Assembly: GCA_019096065.1 (NCBI GenBank) | Contig: JAGUCH010000001.1 | Span: 12,772,001-12,836,000, forward strand | Origin: Paracyclopina nana | Lineage: Eukaryota; Arthropoda; Copepoda; Cyclopoida; Cyclopettidae | Direction: 5' to 3' | Length of the DNA stretch: 64,000 bases | Part shown: one piece after another, positions 11,501 through 23,500 of the stretch | Layout: every line of letters begins with the position of its first letter | Position numbering within the stretch: the first letter of the stretch is position 1 | Translations under genes and position numbers: made by a program | Notes under the pieces: generated by a model | What the model was told of the DNA's origin: nothing | Database searches by the model: none | The model's input: only the letters and a program-made list of their open reading frames with translations

Positions 11501-14500
11501 TAGAAGTGACTCGCGAGAAAGATAGTAGTTGTTGCATTTGGGGGTAAAATTAGTTCTGTGGCTGCTGGCTGCTTTGTTGTTGGACGACGACGCAGTCCAG
11601 AAGAAGCACCGTTGCTTCGGCTGCACGAGCTTCACCTTGGAGAATTACAGAGCTCTCGCATGCAATCAAGCTTCCGTCGCTGCTGTAGTCAAGTAGCAGC
11701 CATCATCATGATTCATCCTAGACGAGAGGGCTTGATTGAAGGATGCTCTTCCTCTTCACGCCCTAGAATCATGAGCGAAATTCTGAAACAACAACAACAA
11801 GCATCTGTTCCCGTCATAAGTCGTTCTGCAGGCCACAGTTTAACTGCTTCCACCCCGGCTGCAATTGTGGTGGTAGAAGGGGAAAATGTGTTTACCACGC
11901 CTTCGCATTGCCAGGCTTCTGACCCTCGCCATTGATCTAGTTATAGGGCGGAGTAGCTGCAGAACAAAAAGCACACAGATGTCAAGCGAACAGGTGTGCT
12001 AATTATCAGCCTTGATTTCCGTTTTGCTATTGACCCAATGGGCCCTAGCTGAGAAACTCTGATGCCTCTCAAGTGTCATTTTTGGTCGGCCGTGATGCAA
12101 ACGCATCTGGGCTCATGTGTGGGTGGTTTTGCCTCCATTCGAGCAGAGAAATCTCTCACTCTATGCTCTCGCCAATTAATTGCTTTGGAAACCACTTTCC
12201 AGTGCGAACGACTGACATAACTACGGAGGGGCCCAAAGTTGTTGGCTGTAGTGTGAAATAAGTTTTCTTGGCATTAGTTTGTTGTTATGAGTTTTTCTCA
12301 TGGACTGCAGGAGCGAAACTCTCTATCTGGGAAGGAAAATTCTACTGCACTTGAGTGGCTGCCTCTTAGTCCATAAACACACATACCACACACTAGTAAC
12401 TCTTCCAGGAATTTAGCCAGTAAAAATCCTAGAAATTTATTGCGTGCCTCATCTCCGGTTACGCTAGATGCATATGGCAGAGTCAGAAGTTTTACTTATT
12501 TTCTGCCTTCAATGCCCCTGTTTGATTCATAGGCTGCTGCTGTCCTCCTACTCAGTTCTTGCATACAGTTTGCTGTTACTGTTGTTGTCGTGCTAATCCA
12601 CAGCAACCCAAGTAACATAAAGTGCCCTGTGAAGGAGTGGTTGCCGTTTACATAATGGCAAAATTTTCCTTTTTCAAATAATTTTCACTTGTCAGAACCA
12701 TTTCTGTCAATCATAGTGGTGGACGAGTGCTTTGATTTCAGGCAAAGAGCGTGTCAGCAAAATGAATGTGCAGTTTTACATAGATAACACGCGCGCTAAA
12801 GATAAAAAGCTGATTCTGCTCCTGCAATCAATGACAGTGTCATACTATAAAAATTGATAACAAATTTCCAATTTCTTTGGAAAGTGGGCATTGCCTGATA
12901 GTGCGACAGTTAATTACAGTGTGCTATTGGCTGCTGCGGCTGGGCCATGATAAACTGATCATAGTGATAAAAAATGCTTTCCTGGGTAAAAAGGGACAGA
13001 AAAACCGTAGTTAACTCAAAGTCAACTGAAGCCTACGATAGCTTCATTGGCCAAACAAGAGGTGCGATAACGAGTTTTTTTCCTTAATGCAACTGTCAAA
13101 CTTGATTACTAAATTGAGTTTTTCTATTTTCAGATGAACGTGATGCCATTCAAAAGAAAACTTTCACTAAGTGGGTGAACAAACATCTTAAAAAGGTAAG
13201 AGGCCTATCTTAGCCACAACTTTTTTCAAACAAAGCTATTTGTTGATTACTCACTACACTTCAAGAGACACTTACCCGCGTGCTCGTACATTATTAACTC
13301 CTCCTGAGAAATTGTGGAATGTGCTGTTTTACCTCCGTATCAGCTGATGATGGCTTGTCGTTGCTGACATTGCATTTTAAACTAGTAGATGCCTCGGTTT
13401 TCAGGAACAGGCAAAATTGCTAGCTTAATCTTTTATTCTTTGTGAATGCATCACTGAATGCGGAATCTTTTGACGATGAAAACGTCAAATGAAAAAGAAT
13501 AGCCTAAAAAGGAGGAGGAGGAGGATCTTAGACTAGTGACCTTCATTGCTTGGCTTTGTGCATGATTGTCGTTTGAGAAATGGGATTTGTCAGTGATGCC
13601 ATCAGTTGTCGTATCATGCTCAACTGCCCGTTGAACCACTCCACAGTAGGGTCACTCCTAATAAAAAAGTCGCATCATTGAAAAGTATGTAAAAATGCAT
13701 CATAACTTTAAGAATGCCAAAAATTGGCATTTTCTCGATAAATCCCCTTCTAAATCATATGAAAGTCATTCTAAAGCCAGAAAAATGTAAATAAATTAGG
13801 TTTTTAGGCAGCCAATTGCCTAAATTGATCAAAAACATACCAATTTTAATAAAAATAGCCACAAGTCTGGTTTGCAAAAACTCCGCCATATCTCATAAGA
13901 ATGTGGATATATGAACACAACATGGGTACTAAATTATTACAAGGTGTCCTACTGAAGTTTTTTGGAAAGCATCTTTGAGGAATGCTGAGGTCCAAGGGAT
14001 CTAGGCACATATAATTTTTTTCTGATTTTTGTGCAGCCTTTTGGGACAGATTTTCATAGACAAAATCTGAGTTTGATAAAATAAAATCTCCAAAGATAAC
14101 ATTTTAATAGCCCAAAAACATCATGGAAGTCAATTTTGAAGTGTTAGCATCAATCTAGAGCCGATTTAGTGATGGCCTTTTTCGCTTAAGTTTCAGTGAA
14201 AACGATGCGACTTTTTTGTTAGGAGTGACCCTTCTGTGCACTCACTGCATCGCTTCCTTTATATATTTCCTCAACTCATCTATTGTGAGTCAGCCCCAAT
14301 TTGAATTCCTAAAGGGTGCTTTGCAACATCCAATAAATCGTTTCACCCTGTGTTTGATGGACCCACAATCCTATTGTTTTTGAAGGTCAACAAGTCAATC
14401 TATTGGGAGGAAGTGGGCTGGGCTTTTTGGTCAGTATATGCAACCGGCCTTGTGCCTTAATTTGGTGCTGCAGTAGCATTTTTTACTGCATACCTAAGTA

Positions 14501-17500
14501 CAAAAAAGGCATTATGCATAAAACAACTATTTGCAGATCCTCTACTTACGGCTGCTTACTGGTAGACCATAAATACCTTTTAGTGATATGTTAAGAGCCT
14601 TTTTATGACAACTCCTTGGAGAGCAAAGGTTAAACGAAGATGAGCTTAACCTAAGCCTTCTGGGAGTGTTGGACAAGAGATTTGAACGAGCTCATAATTG
14701 AGATGTATATCATCCTAGCCAAGTTAACCTCAACAGCTTCTTTAACTAAGCGCTTCTGCTATCACCCTAAGTCAGTATCAGGCATTTGCAGTTGAGCCGG
14801 ATTAGCACCTTCGGGTTTCTCGTAATTGCAATATAATGTGCGGAGTAAACTCTGTTGCTTTGAAAATACCGTTTCTTATGCTCATTTCTCGGCAAATAAT
14901 TTATGGTGACCGTTGTGGTCTTTTTATGATTAGTACGAACGACGAGTTTGGGTCTCTTTTCATAGCTTGAATTCCTTTACATAACCAATGAGGTGTTGGA
15001 GCTATATCTCTTATTCTCTATCTTCACATGCACATTTTAACATTCCTGTAGCATCGGACAACTTTTGAGGTCGGTATTCTTCGTATTGGTTATCTTTACA
15101 ATCTAGACTAAAGACATTTAATTTCCTAACCTATTAGACATACACAACAAAAGGAGCCACTGGTGTAACTACACCTATTTCGTCGAGGTCTAGCGTAAGT
15201 TATGCTGACAATTAGGAAACTTTAAAGACTCATAACCATGTTATTACTTATGCTTCCCTTTCCATGCTATTCTAAACATTAGAGCGAGTATTCAATTCCA
15301 CGAGTAAGTATGCTTTTAAAAGTTCAACCTCCATCACGAACTCTTGAGTGCATTTTATTATTGCTGCCACAGTAGAGCTGTATTTGATGCTGCCACGTAA
15401 GCTAATGGTAATTTTATATCTCCCATCTCTTTTTAAGGCCGGTCGAAACGTTCGTGATTTGTTTGAAGACCTTCGTGATGGCCACAATCTTTTGTCACTG
15501 CTTGAAGTCCTCTCGGGCGAAATTCTGGTAATCACTCATAAATGTTGCTGTAAAGCATAGTCAATTGATAGAAAAACGAAATTTTTAGCCTAGGGAAAGA
15601 GGTCGTATGCGATTTCATGCCATCCAAAATGTGGAAACTGCCCTACGCTTCCTCCGTTATAAAGAGATCAAGCTGGTGAATATCCGTGGCGAGGACATAG
15701 TCGATGGCAATCCCAAGCTCACTCTTGGACTCATCTGGACAATCATCCTCCATTTCCAGGTAGGAAAATCATTTGCTTTTGATGGCTACGAACGATTACG
15801 TTGCTCAGCCCCATGCATATTAAAGCAAAATCTCGGCTTTGCTTGGGAAATTGGACCGGATCTTTCCCATGCCATGTTGCTAGAGCAACAATCATTAGAT
15901 TCACTAGCTGGGTGGTTCTGTGTCCGGTTTTGTGTTTTATGAAACCAAGTCACAGAGCTAAAAATATTGCATTGCTACAAGTGTGTGTAGTAAGCGAGAA
16001 AAGAGGTGAGAGCGCACGTGACTGAGGAAGAAATAGGCCAATTTTGTGGAGCTTTAGTAGTAGAGCTGTAGATGAAATGTTCTTGTTCGCTGATTGAAAC
16101 GCTCAAGATAGGAGTCCTCAGTCAGCCGTGCAACGTAAATAACGAATCGGTGATAAATCCAACTTTGGGGAGTGTACGCTTATCATTCATGGTCTTGAGT
16201 TATGACATTTGCATTATCATTAACTCGGGGTCATGAGGACTTATGAAATGCAACTTAATTAGCTTGTGTATGCACATTTTAGCTCGTGTCTATTAACACC
16301 GATTTCTAAGGGGGTATTTTTTAAAAATTAACCACGCCTCGCTCCGCCTTTGCCGTTGCTACTCCAAATTTGGCTTCAATTTGGCCGCGTACATATAAAC
16401 GTTGGTAATTCAATATCCTTACACTTTTGTTCTACTAAAGTACGAGCGAATGGGGAGAAATTGACACTTGAGGTGTAGCAGAGCTCCAAGCCAGTCGTTG
16501 TAGCAACGATATTTTCTATGGCAACTAAGTCTCTAGATCACGTCTGATCCAGCAGGCAAGCTCGTATGAAGAGAGATTGTGCAGTTTAGAAGTGGCAATG
16601 TCGTCTATGTGACAAAGCGAAAATTAGAACTCCTTTTGGCCAGTTGAAGTGAAAATGCAGAGAAGCATGTTCTGTGCTTGGCTACGCCGGTTGTTGTCTT
16701 GCTCCTCCAAAAGGAGCGACTCATTAGAAAGCGCTCATCATAGCGATCTTGGAGAAGTGCAGCCTAATGGCAGCAATAGCCCTTTCGATCGACACGAGGA
16801 CAAACGAGCGGTGCAGCGCAAAAGGAGACATGTGAAGTCAAGAAGTGATCATCAGTCATCATCTGCGTCTCCAGACATGGCTACTTTTTGCTCCTCCTCT
16901 AATGCGTTTAGCATGCCTAATGTTTCGTTGTCGGTGTCCACCGAGACCCCATGCAGGGAGTCCATCGAGGATGATAACAATGTTGGTAATCATGATGGCA
17001 TGACCTCGCACGCCTCCCAGTGTTACACGGTGACAACAACCCGTATAGACAATGTGTGGATTTCCTCGGGAAGTCTCATTGACATCGACCACTATGCTAC
17101 TCCTTATGCCACAGCCGGGTGTCAGGCAAGTCTGTGACAAATGGGCTGACATCATTGCTCTGATGTCATCTCTCGCGCGTAGAATAAGCTGCTCATTTTA
17201 TTTAGAATCGGCCTGGTCTGGCCAGATATGACCGTCCCACGCAAAAATCGAGGTTGTTTTCACAGGTTGGTGGATGACTTGACCACTTGGAAATGAACTT
17301 CGAAAGACTCGCACCACTCAATGCGTACGTATCCGAATTTTCAGCTGGTCGCGCAGCTCCTCATGTCCATTTTGGGAAGGCCGCAAGTCGTATGAAGCAC
17401 ACATCTGTTCGCTGTTCTGGCTTTTTTAAAGGAGCAAAATGGGCCTTGCGTTCTTTTTTGTCCTATAGCCTATCATCATAACAGCAGCAGCAAAGTGTAT

Positions 17501-20500
17501 GTGCAACGATGTATGATGGCAAGCTACTATTTGCTCCAGGGGGATCTCTACGTTTTTTATGGTAGAAATGTAGGCTTGGCAATTTACGTAGTCGTCGTGG
17601 GATTGAAAGCAAACAGCTTGAGTTCTTCAATCATTAGAGGAATCTTTGAATAGGTTATTGAGGCTCTTTCGTAGCTGTGGGGATTGTGATGAGAATGGCT
17701 GTCGTCCCACCCACCCAAATTTTACTTCAGATTTGAAGGTATTTGTGAACATATGGACTCTGCTGCCTGTCATCAGTTAGTAGCTATAACTTTTGACACC
17801 CTTCCTAGAGCAGTTTAAAGCGCGCTTTTTTATCGCATTGCTGGCTGAATCGTCGTGCGACTTGAGAGCACATCTGATTAAAAAATGAGCACATACGATA
17901 TTATGAAATTCGTGCATTGTCAGAAGATCATGCGCATAATTGCTCCACGTTTTTCGCCTTTCGTTGAAACCTTGGGACGAATTAGAACTATCAGCAGCAC
18001 ACGTGTCGGATGTCCTCAGCGTTGGAACGACACTGCTACCGTGAATGCTAGCTAATTCCCCCAGAAAATGAACTGGATATTGAAAAAGTGCGTAGGCTGA
18101 AGAAGCCATGACGTAAGGCTCAAAGTTGAGCGCCCGTTTTGTTCGGTCGATGCTGCTGAACTTGAGTCCCGTAAAGCTGAACTTGGTTCGGAGGGCGCAC
18201 ACTTGGAGGGAACAGCTGTTGTCAGACTCCTTAGTTTCGGCATATCCCAGCAGCTGGCAACACTGCCTGGCTTACACTTTCGCCGGTCTGCTTTGCCGGT
18301 GATTCCGAAAGCTCCCTACCACTTACGGTTCTTAGTGTGTTCAGACCCCTTTGAATAGTTACTCAAGAGTCGTTCTTGGAAAATGCCCCACCAACAGAGT
18401 TTCAAAGCCTCCTCGACAACCATGTCTAGCTTCATGTGTTGTACGAGTGAAAGGTCGACGAAGACAATGGCTTACAAGGAGTCCCAGAATAAGTTCCTCT
18501 GGTTGGACCCCACTCGATGGGTGGAAAAACGCTCGAAAAAGCAAGAGGTAGGCGATAATCATAGTTTTTCTCACCGGCTGCTGCTACTATTACAACTTCC
18601 ATTAGCTGAGGATGACGTCACTGTGTTGTGGATTTCCTTGAAACCCAATAAAGCGACATTCCTTTGATCAAAGCTAGTAGTTTACTTTTGGACTACAGGC
18701 CGTCGATCGGACAAAGCTCAATCATAAGGCTCATGTATATATTAAAATGTCAGCTGCACCTGGTATTAGTTTACGAGCGCGTATGGCTTCTTCGCCCACG
18801 CATGCTGACGATTTTCTAAGCCTCTTCGGAAACGGGTCAATATTTGGCTGCTGTGCCTAAAGTTGCCTAAAAGGAAGAAACATTTCCTTTAAAACGGCAT
18901 GCGCGGTCTCGCCCACCTCTTAATTCTTTAATGTTTGTGCAACCAGCAGGCTAGGAGCAATACAACTACCATGCAAGTCACTTAGTGCCATGCTCGTCAA
19001 ACGTTGAAAGTCATATGAGATAAGATAACTTCGTATTTTTACTAGACCGTTTTCATTTGTCTGAGGCTATCAATGAGGCTCCATATTACGCACGAAAAGA
19101 CTTGAACACCTGGATTGCTCAGCTTGCAAAAAACATCTGCTGCCTTAAAAGGGGATGAGGCTTAAATATCAGTAACTGCATTGAAAGATGTACGCGGTTC
19201 TACGCGAGAAGTTTTAACGCATGCAATAGTTGAGAAATGATGCTCGTGGTCTACTTTGCGGTCCATTGTCATAATTCGTCATGGCTAAGCTGCCAATCAA
19301 GTATGAGCTCAAACTTCATTATACCAACATCTTCTTAGCACCTTTAAACAAAAGCAACCCGAAATTAATAGCTTGCACGGAAATCGTGAAATGCTCACGA
19401 CTCAGCCTGTCATGTCATTTTCCTCAAAGTGTTGACAAGTGATTGAAAAGTATGCATTTTTGTGGGCGCAAATTTTCTGGCCATGTCGAGTGCCTGCAAC
19501 AGCTACATAATATCATGCCAAAGGCTATTTTTTAGCACGCTGCGTTCGTTCGTATGTGTCACTGACCAAATAAAGCATATGCTTGGGTCCACATGTGGAC
19601 GATCTGGCTTGGAGTAGGAAGTGTTTTTGCGTAGCTGAGGGGGTAGCAGTCGTAGCAAAATGGGGGCCAGATGTTGTTTCAGGGGGTGTAGTACCATTCA
19701 GGATTGCGTAGGAGTTAAGGGTGAACGAGGCCATTTGCAGGGATCGTAATTCTTTTTCCGCTTTAGCCGCAGCACATACGCACATTAGGGTGGCTTTGAC
19801 GCACACGTGTGCGTATACAGAAATGATGCGAGGTCACTGCCTTCTCAAGTTTTGATGATAATATTCGCACTTGGCTCATTTGGGCAGATTATTAAGCTGC
19901 AGCCTACAGCGTCATCTTGAAAGCTGCCGTTGCGTTGCAAGATTCTTGGCCTTCTGAAGCAACATTGCATCAAGTAGTTGTTTGGGCCTGACAAAAGACT
20001 GCATGTCGATAAGGAAGAAGGCGCCTGAATTATTCAAAGCACCTTTATTTTACATTATCAGACCCTGTTGCAAATTGCACATCACATTATGACGCCCATT
20101 TGGTGTACGGCCAGAAAATTATTTACCATTATAAAGTTAATGCCCTCGCATTGAATGAGTAATTATGATTGACCTGAGGTCAGCCATGGCTCAATAAAAT
20201 AAGCCCATCGGTCATGCGACGAAGCCTACAAGACAGATGTGTACTATTCACTTTTCTCATCATGATCCCATCCGCATCAGCATTCCTAAAATGCAGCGAA
20301 AAATGTTGTAGCAACAAGTGGTTGGCTTCTGCGAGGACTTCTTAAAATCCCTATTAGTTTGTGAATTCATGGCCAGCATAATTATAAATAACATGCAGCA
20401 TTAATTGGGGATTTTACACACGCCAATCGTTCCGGGTGACCTTGCTGAAAGTAGGTGGCACGAATCAAAATGGTTGTTCTTGCTATGCGGGGTAAATGAT

Positions 20501-23500
20501 ATTTGACCTCCTGCCGTTTGATGATGTGTCCATCGACACGACTTATTGTAGTCACGAGGAAGCGTTTAGCCGCCTCATTAGATTCGGATTTCGAGTTAAT
20601 CCCCTTTATATGATAAGGGAGACGCGGTTGTCAAGAAAGAAATTTCATCTTATCAAAAAGTGCTTGTCCTTGATGACAGCAGCAGCTGAGGGACTACGCG
20701 GCGCAGCAAGATTCATCAACACGAAAAAATCAACTCTGTCGTCTTTCAAAAAGAGGACTGACGGCCTTGCAGGGATGTGGGTGGCGTTAAAATCACCTGG
20801 TTGAACTTGAATGGTGTGCATGACGTCATGATTCACACAGGAGAGCTATATAAAGGGGACTGAAGTACTGGCCTTTTTCGCATGCGAGCCGCAACATCTG
20901 ATGTGTCGCTGGTCCGCGTAACTGCAGCAGGTAAAAAGGCCATGTGCATGCGGGAGAAATGTTGGAGCAGCAGCCAGCGCTGCAAGCGACCTGGGCCAAC
21001 TCGTCCGGGACTGCGGCGTTGTGCACGCGCACCCACACATCAAGTCCATCGCGCGCACCTTCCAGCAGTCATTTCGTGAGCTAGAATAACACCTGACATA
21101 CTTTGCCATAAACTGGCTGGTGCTGCTGTCGAAGGCTGCTGGTTGGAAAAGTAAACAAAAGGCTGTTTGGCCCTTTATCTCTTTACCAGTGCCAAGAGAC
21201 CAAGTCTGCCATTCCTCGACGAGCAGGTCAGACTGAGTCACAGGAAGTGAGGTTTCCTACCGCCCGTTTGGGAGTTGTTTAGTGAACAGTCCACATCCGA
21301 TCCTTGTAGTCATGTGAAAAACTCCGGATATTTTTGTGCTTCGTGCAAAATAGTTTTTCCACGCGTGCCATATACACATCATGTCGATGTACAAGTTTGT
21401 CAAAGGGTCCCGGCTATTTATGCAAGGGACCCGTCAGTCAACCGATTATGACAACGTTGCCGATACGTTCCACCCCACGTTCTCGGCCAACGTGAAGTCC
21501 GAGGGCAACGGCAGCCTCAAGGACTTTGAGCTCTCCGATGGGGACGAGGTGCGAGCAGTGCATACCTTACGCTCCATGACGGTTGACGGGAACACCGAGT
21601 GGGAGCGAAGTGCGAAAACTGTGCGCAAAGGCGGGGTTCGAACCCGTTCCACCCGCACCGTTCGCAAAGTCACAACCGTGACCCGAGGGGAGCAGACCGT
21701 CACCTCAGAGAGCGTGATGCACTTTGGCAGTGATAATGCCCAGAAATACCCTGCCGTTGCACACGACAAGAAGAGCCTCAAATTTCGCGTGGTTGATAAG
21801 GTGAAACTTGAAGCTCTTCTTGTCGTTCTTTTTTCTTAAGTAAGTATTGCATCCAGGCCAGGATCATGGTCATCAGCGCGGCGCCGACATACCTGATATA
21901 GCTATTCATAGTAGAATGGGCTCCTTGTGTTGCGGCCCAATGTCAAATTGAAGTAACCTTGCCCCTCGCTCGCTGCGAGCCGCGCTAGCTCTCAGAACTC
22001 GTCCACTTGGTGCTACTCCTATGGCTGATAATAATTTTCAGCAGTAGCAGCTTATTTCATCGACACCGTTTTTCATTTTGTTGGCATGGCCATTAAAACG
22101 AGGCCTGAAGGGGTCCAGTCACTTTCTAGAGCAGTATAATAATATCAGAAAAGCACGTTACGCCTTGTCTACTGGCTCTTGATTTTTTGGGAAAATCCAG
22201 ACCCCCTCGGCTGGAAATTAGAATTTAACTGCATTGGCCTGCGTTATTATCAGTTTTTATTGGCTTTTGTTGATGGCGGATGGAAGTAGTAAGGTTCGTT
22301 ACGCTCGGATGAGGCCAACGAGACCCATAAGTATGATTAAAACTCATCTACCGAATCGTTGTCATCGTTCGTGCAATCTTAAGTGCATGAGACACCTAGA
22401 CCAAATTCATGCCGTTCCCGCTGAGCAGGAAGGCTCCGATGCGTTTCTTCTTTAAGGCTCTTGTAATGCTGTAAATGCATTAAATAAATAGCATTGCATT
22501 GGCAGGGCGTGTTGTATAGCTGAGCTCGTCTTTAACTATATAGCCATCGCTTCGAGTTGTGCAATTTGCATTACTTCAGCGATGCTCACATTTTGGGAGC
22601 TTTCATGCCATCACGAAGATCATCTCATGAATTCTTCCATGGCCGTGCTCATGTCAGAAATGAGATTGCATTTATTAGCCCTCCCAGGACCTACCTGACT
22701 TTACGTGGCTTAAGGATTTGACATTTTCTGCTGGTACAGTACTAATGTTGGTAGCATCATTTTCCTCTTTATTAGCCTTGTCAAAATCCAAGGGTAAACT
22801 GCAAACTGTAGTTTCACTCGAAGAAGCCAAGTTGACAGGGGTTACCTGGGTTGTAGTCAAGAAAATTTTGCTTGGCTGAAATCGGGACATGTTCTCATAA
22901 ATATTTTCTCCTACAGTAGAGTTGAATTCGGTTTTTTTAAGTTCACGACTGCTTGCTAGTGAGTTTGCACATAAGGGGAATTAGCATGCTATGCGGTCTC
23001 AGGCGCTTAACTGAATTATATTTTCAGCTAAAGGTCGCTTAGTTTCGCGTTCCGGCAGAAAAAAAGGAATCGGCATCGTCATCATCCATCTCCTTTAATG
23101 TGAGAAATGATCGGACTCATTTTGAGTCCTTGCGGTGTTTTTTGGGCCCTCCTTGCATTCCATTTTTCATTTGCTCGTGACCTTCTCGAGTTTAACTGAC
23201 CTGGTCGCAAAAGGGATACGTATCTGACATATTTTTGCTATTTTGGTGCGCAAATTGCATCTTTTTCCACAATTGCCAGCGGTCAAGGTCGCCTAGTCGT
23301 CGCTTGCTTGACAAAAAAGCACTGCCATTTGATGAACGTGACGGTTGAGATTTATTTATAGCAACTAGCCCCATTACTTTGGTAGCCGAAGTGAACTAAT
23401 CTAAGCGGTCATTGTTTCTTCCTGAATTGTAAACCAATGATCCCTGATTACAGATCTCTTCTTCCTCTTCTAGATCTCAGATATTGTTGTTGGACAGGAG

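Noticed and set aside
20496-20804. 102-codon open frame as another CH2-only first exon
   Set aside because: No donor in phase 0 near its end, and the CRE/TATA promoter lies just downstream, so it is more likely non-coding upstream DNA.
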